Shown: in pieces, positions 53,690 to 63,048 of the stretch
How the letters are laid out: each line of letters starts with the position of its first letter
Position numbering within the stretch: the stretch's first letter is position 1
Program-made: the position numbers and the translations under genes
Notes under the pieces: generated by a model
Told to the model about the DNA's origin: nothing
The model's input: the letters and a program-made list of their open reading frames with translations, nothing else
The model's database searches: none
Source of the DNA: Anaerolineae bacterium
GTDB taxonomy: Bacteria; Chloroflexota; Anaerolineae; 4572-78; J111
DNA length: 64,000 nucleotides
Direction: 5' to 3'
NCBI GenBank assembly: GCA_022071955.1
Contig: JAJVIM010000005.1
Coordinates: forward strand, 1 to 64,000

Positions 53690-53715
53690 GGGAGGGGGAC
53701 AGGCGTCCCCCTCCC
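53690..53715 (+). other. Intra-operon stem-loop after the binding-protein gene
   Basis: GGGAGGGGGAC (53690-53700) pairs exactly with 53705-53715 around a 4-nt loop. No T-run follows. It is placed between binding-protein and ATPase genes, as at 19748 and 38299. Confidence 0.65.
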
Positions 53716-53738
53716 CACTTGGGCCAAGGAGCAATTGT

Positions 53739-55229
53739 ATGGAAACCACCGAGAATGTGCTAGAAATCAGAGAGCTGGTAAAAGATTTCCCCGGCGTGCG
53801 GGCGGTCAACAACGTTAGCTTTAACATCAAGCGGAATACCGTTCACTGTCTGGTTGGGGAAAACGGGGCCGGGAAATCCACGCTGATCAAAATCCTCACC
53901 GGGGCGTACACCCGCACCGGCGGCAAGGTTCTGCTGAACGGTGAAGAGTACAGCCCGCACAACCCCCGCGAAGCGCGGCAAAAGGGCATCAGCACCCTGT
54001 TTCAGGAACTCAACGTGGTCGATCAGCTCACCGTTGAGGAAAACCTGACGCTGGGGATGGAAGACACAACCTTTGGGTTTTTGAGAAAAACGGACAAAAT
54101 CAACAAAATGGTGCGCGTGATGAACAGCATCGAGCCGTCCATCCACCCGCGGCAGCAGGTTTCAACCCTGAGCGTGGCCAAAAAGCAAATTGTGGAAATT
54201 GCCAAAGCCGCCGCCGCCGAATCGGACATCATCATTATGGACGAGCCAACCGCCGCCATCTCCGAGCGCGAAATTGAGCGCCTGTTTGCCATCATCCAGC
54301 GCCTGCGCGAGCAAAACGTCACCGTGATTTACATTTCCCACCGGCTTGATGAAATTTTTGAGATTGGCGACTACGTCACCGTGATGCGCGATGGCAAGCA
54401 CATCGACACCAAACCCATCTCCGAAATCAAAGACCGGACCGAGCTGATCAAAATGATGATCGGCAAAACCGTTTTTGAGCAGTACACCCCCAAAGAAGCC
54501 GCCGACCGGGACGTGTTGCTCCAGGTGCGCAACCTGTCCAACCACAAATTAAAAGACATTTCCTTTGATGTCCACGCGGGTGAGATTGTGGGCTTTTACG
54601 GCCTGGTTGGGGCGGGCAAAACCGAAATTGCCCGCGCCATTTACGGCGCCGACCCTTACCAGGGTGACATCCTCTTTAAAGGCAAAAAGCTCCAGCCCGC
54701 GCCCGATAAAGCCATTGCCGCCGGCATCGCCCTGGTGCCGGAAGAAAGGCGCTCGCAGGGGCTGTTTACCATTCTGACCATTCGGGGCAACATCCCCGTG
54801 ATGAACATGAAAAAAATATCCCGTAACGGATTTATCAACACGGCGGCGGAACAGAGCGTAACCGCTGACTACATTGACAGGCTGAAAATTGCCACCAACA
54901 GCGCCGAAAAGGAAGCCTCAAAACTCTCCGGCGGCAACCAGCAAAAGGTGGTGTTATCAAAATGCCTGTTTGCAGACGCCGACCTGCTCATGCTCGATGA
55001 GCCGACGCGCGGCATCGACGTGGGCGCCAAAAGCGAAATCTACGACATCATCCGGCGGCTCTCAAAGGAAGGGAAATCGATTATGATTTTCTCCTCGGAG
55101 TTGCCGGAAATTATGAACATCTGCGACAGCATCTACCTGCTGTTTGACGGCAGCCTGAAGGCGGCTATGCCCAACGGCGACAACGTGGACAGCGAAAAGA
55201 TTATCCATATTGTAACGGGCGGAGAATAG
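53739..55229 (+). CDS. Sugar ABC transporter ATPase (RbsA type)
   Basis: Double-domain ATPase of 496 residues. The first domain has Walker A GENGAGKSTLIKILTG, Walker B IIIMDEPTAAIS and an H-loop (VIYISHRLDE). The second has the degenerate Walker A GLVGAGKTEIARAIYG, signature LSGGNQQKVVLSK and LLMLDEPTRGIDVG. This is the CUT2 layout used for ribose, xylose, galactose and related sugars. It energises the two permeases encoded immediately downstream. Confidence 0.95.
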   Translation: METTENVLEIRELVKDFPGVRAVNNVSFNIKRNTVHCLVGENGAGKSTLIKILTGAYTRTGGKVLLNGEEYSPHNPREARQKGISTLFQELNVVDQLTVEENLTLGMEDTTFGFLRKTDKINKMVRVMNSIEPSIHPRQQVSTLSVAKKQIVEIAKAAAAESDIIIMDEPTAAISEREIERLFAIIQRLREQNVTVIYISHRLDEIFEIGDYVTVMRDGKHIDTKPISEIKDRTELIKMMIGKTVFEQYTPKEAADRDVLLQVRNLSNHKLKDISFDVHAGEIVGFYGLVGAGKTEIARAIYGADPYQGDILFKGKKLQPAPDKAIAAGIALVPEERRSQGLFTILTIRGNIPVMNMKKISRNGFINTAAEQSVTADYIDRLKIATNSAEKEASKLSGGNQQKVVLSKCLFADADLLMLDEPTRGIDVGAKSEIYDIIRRLSKEGKSIMIFSSELPEIMNICDSIYLLFDGSLKAAMPNGDNVDSEKIIHIVTGGE

Positions 55230-55232
55230 GCA

Positions 55233-56264
55233 ATGGAACTCAAAATCAAGCAAGTCCTGCCCACGCCGTCAATTGGCGGCAAACTGAGCAACGAGTCGTT
55301 CATCACCCTGTTGATGGTTGGCGTGCTGCTCTTTCTGTTTGGCATTGCCGTGGTTTTTGTGCCCAACTTCTACCAGCCCCAGAACATGCTCAACCTGATC
55401 ACCAACAACTGGTACATCATCATCATTGGCATTGGCGTTACGTTTTTGCTGATTACCGGCAATTTTGACCTGTCGGTGGGCGGCGTTATCGCCCTTACCG
55501 GCGTGCTGTCCGTTTATTTTTGCCAGGGAGTCAATGTGTCGCAGAACGCGCTGGCCAACGGGCTGGGCTTGCCTTACGGCGTGGCCGTGGGGCTGGCCCT
55601 GCTCTGCGCGATGGGCATCGGCGCGCTCAACGCCTTCTTTGTCACCCGGCTCAAAGTGCCCTCGATCATTGTGACGCTGGGCACCATGATGCTGGCCCGC
55701 GGCATTGCCCAGGTCATTACCCAGGGCGCGCAGCGCAACACCAGCCTGCCCGACGTCTTTGGGGTGGTGGGGAATATGGCCATCCCCGGCACGTTTATCA
55801 AGGTTTCGGTGCTGATTATGCTGGTGCTGCTGGCCGCCGCCTTTATCTTTGAGCGCAAAACCGTGTCGGGCCGGCGCACCTACCTCATTGGGGCCAACGC
55901 CGCCGCGGCCCGGCTCTCCGGCGTTAACGTGAGCCGTCACCTGACCGCGCTGTTCATCCTCAGCTCCTTTCTGGCCGGCATCACCGGCATCCTGCTGGCC
56001 TCTGAGTTTAAGGCCGGGGTTTCAAGCCGGGCCATGGGCTACGAGTTTGACGCGCTGGTGGTGGCGCTGCTGGGCGGGGTGAGCATTACCGGCGGCTTTG
56101 GCTCCGTGCTGGGCATGTTTGTCGGCGCGCTCATTCTCACCGTGGTCACATCGGCGGCCACCGGGCTGCTGCTCTCGCCGGATTGGCAGTTTACGCTGAA
56201 GGCCATCGCCGTGTTTGTGGCCATTCTGGCCCAAAGTTTTGCCCTGAACAGAAGAAAGGGTTAA
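55233..56264 (+). CDS. Sugar ABC transporter permease (RbsC type), subunit 1
   Basis: Membrane permease of 343 residues with 8-10 hydrophobic segments. Family features include ITGNFDLSVGGVIALTGV near TM2-3, LGTMMLARGIAQVITQG and LLGGVSITGGFGSVLGMFVGALIL. It starts 3 bp after the ATPase stop. Most CUT2 systems use one permease as a homodimer; here a second, different permease follows, implying a heterodimer. Confidence 0.93.
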   Translation: MELKIKQVLPTPSIGGKLSNESFITLLMVGVLLFLFGIAVVFVPNFYQPQNMLNLITNNWYIIIIGIGVTFLLITGNFDLSVGGVIALTGVLSVYFCQGVNVSQNALANGLGLPYGVAVGLALLCAMGIGALNAFFVTRLKVPSIIVTLGTMMLARGIAQVITQGAQRNTSLPDVFGVVGNMAIPGTFIKVSVLIMLVLLAAAFIFERKTVSGRRTYLIGANAAAARLSGVNVSRHLTALFILSSFLAGITGILLASEFKAGVSSRAMGYEFDALVVALLGGVSITGGFGSVLGMFVGALILTVVTSAATGLLLSPDWQFTLKAIAVFVAILAQSFALNRRKG

Positions 56265-56275
56265 GGAGGTGCGGC

Positions 56276-57349
56276 ATGTCAAAAGCGTTATTAACCAGGG
56301 ATTACATAACTATGAAAAGTGTGCAGCCAGAAGCGTCCCCCTTCCAGTTGGAGCGGTCGGCGGCGTTACGAGCAAATATCAAGCGGTTTTACATTTACGT
56401 GGTGCTGGCGCTGGTGGTGTTTGCCTTCAGCGTGGCCAAGCTGGACCAGGTTGACCTGTTTGAGCGGGGCCACTTTCTCAGCCCGGACAGCATTATTAAC
56501 CTGTTGCGCAGCGCCGTGCCCATCCTCACCGTGAGCGGCGCGTTTACCCTGCTGATGATCTCCGGCTACATCGACCTTTCTGTGGGCAGCGCCATGAGCC
56601 TGAGCGCCGTGGTTTTTGCCCTGATGATTTTGAACGGCGTCGGCTTTTTGCCGGCGCTGGTCATCACCCTGATGGTGGGGATTGGGCTGGGCGCGCTCAA
56701 CGGGCTGCTGGTGATGAAGCTGCGGATTACGCCGGTCATCGCCACGCTGGTTACGCTGAGCCTGTACAAAGGCACGGCCCTGCTGATTGTGCCCGATGGG
56801 CTGTCGGCCATTAAGGGCAGCACCGAGCGGCCCATGCCCGCCTGGATTAACAACTACGCCCGCGCCGACGTTCTGTTTGGCCTGCCGCTGGCGTTTTACG
56901 TGGCGGTGCTGGTTATCGTCGCGCTGGTCGTTGTTCAGCGCAAAACAATTTTGGGCAAATACGCCGCGGCGATTGGCGGCAACCCCACCGCGGCGGCGCT
57001 GTCCGGCATCAACGCGGTGCTGGTGGTCTGGCTGCTGTACATCATTGTTGGCTTTTTTGCCGCGCTGGCCGGCGTGGCCCGGGCCAGCTACATGTCGCTG
57101 GGCGACCCGCTCTCCGGCGACGGGATGGAACTGGCCTGCATCATCGCCGTGCTGCTGGGCGGCACCGCCTTCTCCGGCGGCGAAGGGTCGGTGGCCAAGA
57201 CCATTGTGGGGGCCATCATCATTATGTGCGTCACCATCGGTCTGATGACCGTGATTCCGGCCTACTGGCAAAATCTGGCCACCGGCACCGTGCTGCTCAC
57301 CGCCGTGGCCCTCAACCATCTGCTGGTGCGGGAAAAAGTAACCGGATAA
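56276..57349 (+). CDS. Sugar ABC transporter permease (RbsC type), subunit 2
   Basis: Permease of 357 residues. ATG 56276 is set by AAGGAGG 6 nt upstream; the frame open to 56183 lies inside the first permease gene. Motifs include LMISGYIDLSVGSAMSLSAV, ITPVIATLVTLSLYKGTALL and VLLGGTAFSGGEGSVAKTIVGAIII. Its hydrophilic N-terminus of about 40 residues is longer than in subunit 1. It presumably pairs with subunit 1 in the membrane. Confidence 0.93.
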   Translation: MSKALLTRDYITMKSVQPEASPFQLERSAALRANIKRFYIYVVLALVVFAFSVAKLDQVDLFERGHFLSPDSIINLLRSAVPILTVSGAFTLLMISGYIDLSVGSAMSLSAVVFALMILNGVGFLPALVITLMVGIGLGALNGLLVMKLRITPVIATLVTLSLYKGTALLIVPDGLSAIKGSTERPMPAWINNYARADVLFGLPLAFYVAVLVIVALVVVQRKTILGKYAAAIGGNPTAAALSGINAVLVVWLLYIIVGFFAALAGVARASYMSLGDPLSGDGMELACIIAVLLGGTAFSGGEGSVAKTIVGAIIIMCVTIGLMTVIPAYWQNLATGTVLLTAVALNHLLVREKVTG

Positions 57350-57378
57350 ATGAGCTGTTAAACGAAAGGAGCACCGGC

Positions 57379-58341
57379 GTGAACACACGGAAACTCGGCT
57401 TTGCCGACCTTCATTTGACCACCATTGGTTTTGGCACGTGGGCCATTGGCGGCGGCGGCTGGCAGTGGGCCTGGGGTCCCCAGGATGACCGGGACTCGAT
57501 TGCCGCCATCCGCCACGGCCTGGAATTGGGGATCAACTGGATTGACACCGCCGCGGCCTACGGCCAGGGCCACGCCGAAGAAGTGGTGGGCCAGGCTATC
57601 AAAGGCCGGCGCGATGAAGTGATCATCGCCACCAAGTGCGGCCTGGTGTGGGATGAAGGCAGCCCCAATGTTTACAATCGCCTCACCACCGCCAGCGTTC
57701 GCCGCGAGGCCGAAGCCAGCCTGCGCCGGCTCAACGTTGAAGCGATTGACCTGTACCAGATTCACTGGCCGGTGCCGGACGCGGACATTGAGCAGGCGTG
57801 GGAAGCCATCGCCGGGCTGGTGCAGGCCGGCAAGGTGCGCTACGCCGGGGTGTCCAATTTCAGCGTGGATCAAATTAAGCGCGCGCAGGCCATTCACCCG
57901 GTGGCCTCGGTGCAGCCGCCGTACAGCCTGCTCAATCGCGGCATTGAAGCCGAGTTGCTGCCCTACTGCCGCGCCAACGAGATTGGGGTCATCGCCTACA
58001 GCCCCATGCAATCCGGGCTGCTGACCGGCAAATACACCCGGGAACGCATTGCCGCCCTGCCGCAAGATGACTGGCGCAAGGCCAGCAACCCCGATTTTCA
58101 GGAGCCGGCGCTCAGCGCCAACCTGGCGCTCATAGAAAAATTGCGGCCCATCGCCGCCCGCAGCGGCAAAACAATGGCCCAGTTGGCGGTGGCCTGGGTG
58201 CTGCATCGCCCGGAAATAACCGCGGCCATCGTTGGCGCGCGCCGGCCAGGCCAGATTGAAGAAACCATTGAGGCGGCCAACTGGACCTTATCAACTGAAG
58301 CGTACACCGAGATCGACGCCGCGTTAGCATCGGTCCCGTAA
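57379..58341 (+). CDS. Aldo/keto reductase
   Basis: NAD(P)-dependent (beta/alpha)8 oxidoreductase of 320 residues. The catalytic tetrad is complete: D56, Y61, K86 and H129 (DTAAAYGQGHAEE, ATKCG, LYQIHWP). The cofactor region VGARRPGQIEE is near the C-terminus. The N-terminal GFGTWAIGGGGW resembles IolS- and L-galactose/L-fucose-dehydrogenase-like branches. GTG 57379 follows AAGGAG; upstream reading-frame extension overlaps the permease and is rejected. In context it may oxidise the imported sugar to its lactone for the SMP-30 enzyme; this is inferred. Confidence 0.92.
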   Translation: MNTRKLGFADLHLTTIGFGTWAIGGGGWQWAWGPQDDRDSIAAIRHGLELGINWIDTAAAYGQGHAEEVVGQAIKGRRDEVIIATKCGLVWDEGSPNVYNRLTTASVRREAEASLRRLNVEAIDLYQIHWPVPDADIEQAWEAIAGLVQAGKVRYAGVSNFSVDQIKRAQAIHPVASVQPPYSLLNRGIEAELLPYCRANEIGVIAYSPMQSGLLTGKYTRERIAALPQDDWRKASNPDFQEPALSANLALIEKLRPIAARSGKTMAQLAVAWVLHRPEITAAIVGARRPGQIEETIEAANWTLSTEAYTEIDAALASVP

Positions 58342-58389
58342 ATTAATAAATCAACCCATCAACACCGTTAAATTCAGGAGGATTAAATT

Positions 58390-59127
58390 ATGGCAAGCAT
58401 CGCCAATCAAGTAGCGTTAGTAACCGGCGGCACCAGCGGCTATGGCAAGGCCACGGCCAAATTACTGGTAGAGGAGGGCGTTAAAGTTATCATTGCCTCG
58501 TTTGATAGCGAAGATGTCCTGCAAAGCGTGCAGCAGGAAATTGGCTGCGACTCCTATTTCCACATGAACGTGATCAAGCCCGAGGATTGGGAAGCCGTTT
58601 ACGATTTTGTCCGCTCAAAATACGACCGGCTGGATATGCTGCTGAACATCGCCGGCGGCGGGGTGTCGGTGGTGGATACCGCGGACCAGCCGCTCGATAA
58701 AATAGACTATAACATCAAGTTAAATCTGTACAACGTGATCTACGGCTCCCGAATCTTTGCCCCCATGATGCGCAGCCAGAAGCGCGGCACCATCATCAAT
58801 TTTGCCTCGGTGTGCGCCAAGGCGGCCTGGCCGGGCTGGTCGGTTTACGCGGCGGCCAAGTGGGGCGTGCTGGGCTTTTCAAAGGGGCTGTACACGGAAC
58901 TCCAGCCGGACAACATCCGCGTAACCTGCGTTATTCCCGCCGCGGCCAGCACCGGCTTCCAAAAAGCCACCAGCGGCGTTAATCCGGCGGAATTTGCCGA
59001 GCTAAAATTGCGCCCCGAAGACGTGGCCCAGGTGGTGGTGGATACCTGCAAACTGCCGCCGCACGTGGTGGTTGAAGAGGTGACGGTCTGGGGCATCGAT
59101 CAGGTGGTTGTGCCGTTTTCGCGCTAG
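58390..59127 (+). CDS. Short-chain dehydrogenase/reductase
   Basis: Classical SDR of 245 residues. Cofactor motif TGGTSGYGKA at 12-21, NIAGG at 86-90, and the catalytic S140, Y153 and K157 (SVYAAAK). No acidic residue ends beta-2 in the usual place (IIASFDSED is near), so NAD versus NADP is uncertain. SD AGGAGG precedes the ATG. A plausible role is oxidation of an aldonate such as L-gulonate to its 3-keto form, feeding the UlaD-like enzyme after phosphorylation. This is inferred from position only. Confidence 0.92.
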   Translation: MASIANQVALVTGGTSGYGKATAKLLVEEGVKVIIASFDSEDVLQSVQQEIGCDSYFHMNVIKPEDWEAVYDFVRSKYDRLDMLLNIAGGGVSVVDTADQPLDKIDYNIKLNLYNVIYGSRIFAPMMRSQKRGTIINFASVCAKAAWPGWSVYAAAKWGVLGFSKGLYTELQPDNIRVTCVIPAAASTGFQKATSGVNPAEFAELKLRPEDVAQVVVDTCKLPPHVVVEEVTVWGIDQVVVPFSR

Positions 59128-59184
59128 ACTTTTCGCTCCCTCACCCCCCTGACCCCCGTCCGCGGGAGAGGGGGAATGAGGTTT

Positions 59185-59225
59185 GGCTGTGGTTTTGGGT
59201 CGCGCCGTGGCCCAAAACCACAGCC
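59185..59225 (+). other. Perfect 15-bp stem-loop
   Basis: GGCTGTGGTTTTGGG (59185-59199) pairs exactly with 59211-59225 around an 11-nt loop, in the gap between the SDR and UlaE-like genes. No T-run follows. A G/C-rich repeat (CCCTCACCCCCCTGACCCCC) lies just upstream at about 59140. Confidence 0.6.
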
Positions 59226-59307
59226 TTTCAACAGGAAACAAAAACGGGCTTTTGTCCCAAAAAACAACGCTTTTGGACTCCGGCCAGAGATTGTGTGCGG
59301 TCTGACT

Positions 59308-60201
59308 ATGAAACTCGAATTCAGAATACCCGTTGGTCTTTATGAAAAAGCCTTGCCCGCCGAGTGGTCGTGGGACGAGCGATTGAGCCAGGCGGCGCAG
59401 GCCGGCTACGATTTTATCGATATTTCCATTGACGAGAGCGAAACGCGGCTGGCCCGGCTGGACTGGCCGGCCCCGGCACGGGCCGCGCTGCGCCGGGCCA
59501 TCGCCAACAGCGGCGTGCCGGTGCTGACTATGTGCCTGAGCGCCCACCGCAAATATCCGCTGGGCAGCCACTGCCCGGAAATCCGGGCGCAGGGGCTGGA
59601 GATTTTTCAGAAAGCCATCCAGTTTGCCCGCGACATCGACATCCGCATTATTCAGGTGATGGGCTACGATGTTTATTACGAAGCCAGCGATGACGAAACA
59701 CAGGCCAATTTTGTGGAAAGCCTGCGCCGCTGCGTGCAATGGGCCGGCCAGGCGGGGGTGATGCTGGGGCTTGAAAATGTGGATAACCCGTACCTGGAAT
59801 CGGTTGAAAAGGGGTTGCGGCTGGTTCACCAGCTAAACTCGCCCTGGTTTCAGCTTTATCCCGATATGGCCAACCTGGCCGCCGCCGGGTATCACCCGCC
59901 CACCGAATTGCTGCTGGCCAAAGGGCATTTGGTCGGCGTTCATTTTAAGGATGGCCGGCCCGGTATCATCCGTGGCGTGCCATTTGAGCAGGGCATTGTG
60001 CCGTTTGTTGAAACGTTTGAGGCGCTGGCCCAAATCGGGTTTTGCGGCCCGCTGGGCGTAGAAATGTGGGCCGATATGGACACCACCGGCAACCCGTTAA
60101 ATTCCGCCATCGCTGCCCGCCGGCTGGTGGAACATCTGATAACAACGGTTTGGGGCGGGCAAACAGCGCCGGCTAATCAATTGATAACTTGCCCGGTGTA
60201 A
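59308..60201 (+). CDS. L-ribulose/L-xylulose-5-phosphate 3-epimerase-like (UlaE/SgbU family)
   Basis: TIM-barrel epimerase of 297 residues, strongly like E. coli UlaE. It has IPVGLYEKALPAEWSWDERLSQAAQAGYDFIDISIDESETRLARLDW, MCLSAHRKYPLGSH, GLEIFQKAIQFA, QVMGYDVYY, and metal-ligand segments LGLENVDNPY, QLYPDMANL, GVHFKDGRPG and GVEMWADMD. It interconverts L-xylulose 5-phosphate and L-ribulose 5-phosphate. ATG 59308 aligns with family starts, although no strong SD is visible. It links the UlaD- and UlaF-like steps. Confidence 0.92.
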   Translation: MKLEFRIPVGLYEKALPAEWSWDERLSQAAQAGYDFIDISIDESETRLARLDWPAPARAALRRAIANSGVPVLTMCLSAHRKYPLGSHCPEIRAQGLEIFQKAIQFARDIDIRIIQVMGYDVYYEASDDETQANFVESLRRCVQWAGQAGVMLGLENVDNPYLESVEKGLRLVHQLNSPWFQLYPDMANLAAAGYHPPTELLLAKGHLVGVHFKDGRPGIIRGVPFEQGIVPFVETFEALAQIGFCGPLGVEMWADMDTTGNPLNSAIAARRLVEHLITTVWGGQTAPANQLITCPV

Positions 60202-60276
60202 AGCGCATCAGGAAGTCCCTGCCGGGACAACAACAAAGTATGGAAACTTGTGCCACCCCCACCCGTCGCTGCGCGA

Positions 60277-60309
60277 CTCCCTCCCCCTGCCAGGGGAAGG
60301 GGGAGGGAG
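60277..60309 (+). other. Perfect 12-bp G/C-rich stem-loop
   Basis: CTCCCTCCCCCT (60277-60288) pairs exactly with 60298-60309 around a 9-nt loop, between the UlaE- and UlaF-like genes. It looks like a member of a dispersed CCCTCCCC-rich repeat family; a related C-rich tract precedes the stem at 59185. Confidence 0.55.
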
Positions 60310-60335
60310 GGGGTTATTTTCAAAGGACACGTCTT

Positions 60336-60983
60336 ATGTTAGAACAACTTCGCGAGGTAGTCTGGAAATGCAATCTGGAGCTACCCAAAAACGGGCTGGT
60401 CAAAATGACCAGCGGTAATGTGAGCGGCCGCGATCCCGCAACCAATCTGGTGGTGATCAAACCCAGCGGTTACAGTTACGAAGAGATGACCCCGGCCCAC
60501 ATGGTCGTTGTCAATTTGGAAGGCGATGTAATTGAAGGCGATCTGCTGCCCTCAGTGGATACCGATACGCACCTGTACATCTACCAGCATCGGCCCGATG
60601 TGTTTGGCATTACCCACACCCACTCCCGCTACGCTACCAGTTTTGCCGCGCTGGGCCAGCCGATCCCGGCCTGTTTAACCACCACGGCCATGCTCGGCGG
60701 CCAGATTCCGCTGGGCGGCTATGCCCCCATTGGCGGCGCGGACATTGGGCAGGAAATCATCGCCAAAATTGGCAGTTCCAAAGCCATCATTATGCAAAAT
60801 CACGGCGTCTTTACCATTGGCAAAGACGCCAAACAGGCCACCAAAATGGCCATCGAAGTTGAAGAAATTGCCGAAATCACCCACCTGGCGCTGCTGCGCG
60901 GCCAGCCAATTATGCTGACTCCGGCCCAAATTACCGAGATTGCCGAACTTTACACGCACAATTACGGCCAGGTGCGCGCCTGA
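60336..60983 (+). CDS. L-ribulose-5-phosphate 4-epimerase-like class II aldolase (UlaF/AraD family)
   Basis: Class II aldolase-fold protein of 215 residues. It has TSGNVSGRD, K42PSGY, PSVDTDTHLYIYQHRP and the zinc ligands H94, H96 (THTHSRYATSFAALG) and H156 (MQNHGVF). This matches L-ribulose-5-phosphate 4-epimerase, giving D-xylulose 5-phosphate, and its position after the UlaE-like gene supports that. ATG 60336 has AAAGGA upstream. L-fuculose-phosphate aldolase is a less likely alternative. Confidence 0.88.
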   Translation: MLEQLREVVWKCNLELPKNGLVKMTSGNVSGRDPATNLVVIKPSGYSYEEMTPAHMVVVNLEGDVIEGDLLPSVDTDTHLYIYQHRPDVFGITHTHSRYATSFAALGQPIPACLTTTAMLGGQIPLGGYAPIGGADIGQEIIAKIGSSKAIIMQNHGVFTIGKDAKQATKMAIEVEEIAEITHLALLRGQPIMLTPAQITEIAELYTHNYGQVRA

Positions 60984-61015
60984 TCTGATTTACGGCATCT
61001 ATTTTTGGAGGAAAA

Positions 61016-62044
61016 GTGACGACCCTATCTGAAATTGAACTGGCAACAGACCCCCCATCGCTGGCCGGCGCCGGCCTGCTTACCGAACTCCCCACGGCAA
61101 AGCTGGCCTGGATGCTGCAAAAGATGTGTGAAACCCGCTACTTTGAAGAAAAAGCCGAAGAGCTATACGTCCGCGGGCTGGTGCACGGCACCATGCACCT
61201 GTCCATTGGCATGGAAGCGGCCTCAACCGGGGCCATCGCCGCCTTGCGCCCGGACGACCTGATTATCCACCACCACCGCGGCCACGGCCACACCATCGCC
61301 AAGGGCGCTGACCTGGCTTTGATGATGGCCGAATTTCTGGGCCGGGAAGCCGGCTACTGCCGGGGCCGGGGCGGCTCGATGCACATTGCCGATTTGCCCG
61401 GCGGTAACCTGGGCGCAACCGGCGTGGTTGGCAGCGGTATTCCCACCTCGGTGGGGATTGCGCTGGCGTTGCAGATGCGCAAATCCGACAAAGTGCTGCT
61501 CTCCTTTTTTGGCGACGCCGCCACCAACCTGGGCGAATTTCACGAGTCGCTCAATATGGCCTCTATCTGGAAGTTGCCGGTGGTCTTTTTGTGCGACAAC
61601 AACCAGTACGGCATGTCCGCCGCCATTGCCGATATGACCAACATCGACCACCTTTCCATCCGGGCGGGGTCATACGGCATTCCCGGCGCAACCACCGACG
61701 GCAACAATGTGCTGGACGTGTATCAGGCTACCCGCACCGCCATCGACCGGGCGCGGGCCGGAGAGGGGCCATCGCTGGTGGAAAATGTAACGTATCGCTG
61801 GCGCGGCCACTCCAAAAGCGACCGCAATCTCTACCGCACCCAGGCAGAAATTGACCAGTGGAAAACCAAAGACCCGATTGTCCGCTTTAAACAGCTTTTG
61901 GTTGAGGCCGGGGTTATGACCGCTGAACAGGTAGACGCCATTGACCGGCAGGCCAAAACCGCCATCGACCAGGCCGCGGAACAGGCGCAAAGCCTGCCCG
62001 ACCCATCCCCCGAAAATATGGAAGACGAGGTGTATGCGCCATGA
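61016..62044 (+). CDS. Thiamine-dependent 2-oxoacid/acetoin dehydrogenase E1, alpha subunit
   Basis: E1-alpha of 342 residues. It has [12 protein letters not shown], the [10 protein letters not shown] segment, and the thiamine diphosphate motif [34 protein letters not shown] 61016 follows GGAGG, 32 bp after the UlaF-like stop. With E1-beta and E2 it oxidatively decarboxylates pyruvate, acetoin or another 2-oxoacid to an acyl-CoA. Sequence features do not separate the pyruvate and acetoin types securely. Confidence 0.92.
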   Translation: MTTLSEIELATDPPSLAGAGLLTELPTAKLAWMLQKMCETRYFEEKAEELYVRGLVHGTMHLSIGMEAASTGAIAALRPDDLIIHHHRGHGHTIAKGADLALMMAEFLGREAGYCRGRGGSMHIADLPGGNLGATGVVGSGIPTSVGIALALQMRKSDKVLLSFFGDAATNLGEFHESLNMASIWKLPVVFLCDNNQYGMSAAIADMTNIDHLSIRAGSYGIPGATTDGNNVLDVYQATRTAIDRARAGEGPSLVENVTYRWRGHSKSDRNLYRTQAEIDQWKTKDPIVRFKQLLVEAGVMTAEQVDAIDRQAKTAIDQAAEQAQSLPDPSPENMEDEVYAP

Positions 62045-63045
62045 CAACTCAAAACGGAAACCGTCAACTAACCTATTTAGAAGCCGTCCGCGAGGGCCTT
62101 GTGCTTGAAATGCGGCGCGACCCCGCGGTGTTTTTGCTGGGCGAAGATATTGGGGTGTACGGCGGCGCGTTTGGCGTAACCAAAGGCATGATCGAAGAGT
62201 TTGGCCCGGAGCGAGTCCGCGATACGCCCATCTCCGAGGCGGCCATTGCCGGCGCGGCCACCGGCGCGGCGCTGATGGGCATGCGGCCCATCATGGAAAT
62301 TATGTTTATGGATTTTCTGACCATTTCGATGAACCAGTTGGTTAACCAGGCGGCCAAAATCCGCTTTATGTTTGGCGGCAAAGCCAGCCTGCCGCTGGTA
62401 GTGCGCGCCCCCGCCGGCTCCGGCACGGGCGCGGCGGCCCAGCACTCGCAAAGCCTGGAAGCCTGGTTTGTTCATACGCCGGGCATCAAGGTGGTGGCCC
62501 CCGCCACCGCCGCCGACGCCAAGGGGCTGCTGATTTCGGCCATCCGCGACAACAACCCGGTCATTTTTATGGAACACAAACTGCTTTACCGCACCAAAGG
62601 GGCCGTGGCCGAAGAGCTGTACGCCACCCCCCTGGGCAAGGCGGAGGTGAAACGCGAGGGCAGCGACCTGACCATCCTGGCCTACTCGATTATGGTCCCC
62701 CGTGCTTTGGAAGCCGCCGGGCAACTGGCCACAGAGGGCATCAATATTGAGGTGGTTGACCTGCGCACCCTCAAGCCGCTGGATGAAGAGACGATCATTC
62801 GCTCGGTGTGCAAAACCGGGCGGGTGCTGATTGCCCACGAAGCGCCCAAAACCGGCGGCTTTGGCGGCGAGCTGGCGGCGCTCATTGCCGGCAGCGAAGC
62901 CTTTGACTACCTCGACGCGCCGATTCGCCGGTTGGCCGGGCGGGATATTCCCATCCCCTACAACCGCACCCTGGAACGCGCCGCCGTGCCCCAGGTAGAG
63001 GACATTGTTGCCGCGGCCAGAAGCCTGGCTCAAGAAGGGAGATAA
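62041..63045 (+). CDS. Thiamine-dependent 2-oxoacid/acetoin dehydrogenase E1, beta subunit
   Basis: E1-beta (transketolase-like) of 334 residues. It has [50 protein letters not shown] and a C-terminal domain with [16 protein letters not shown]. The ATG overlaps the alpha stop by 4 bp. It completes the alpha2-beta2 E1 tetramer and donates the acyl group to the lipoyl domain of the next gene product. Confidence 0.94.
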   Translation: MTTQNGNRQLTYLEAVREGLVLEMRRDPAVFLLGEDIGVYGGAFGVTKGMIEEFGPERVRDTPISEAAIAGAATGAALMGMRPIMEIMFMDFLTISMNQLVNQAAKIRFMFGGKASLPLVVRAPAGSGTGAAAQHSQSLEAWFVHTPGIKVVAPATAADAKGLLISAIRDNNPVIFMEHKLLYRTKGAVAEELYATPLGKAEVKREGSDLTILAYSIMVPRALEAAGQLATEGINIEVVDLRTLKPLDEETIIRSVCKTGRVLIAHEAPKTGGFGGELAALIAGSEAFDYLDAPIRRLAGRDIPIPYNRTLERAAVPQVEDIVAAARSLAQEGR

Positions 63046-63048
63046 ACA

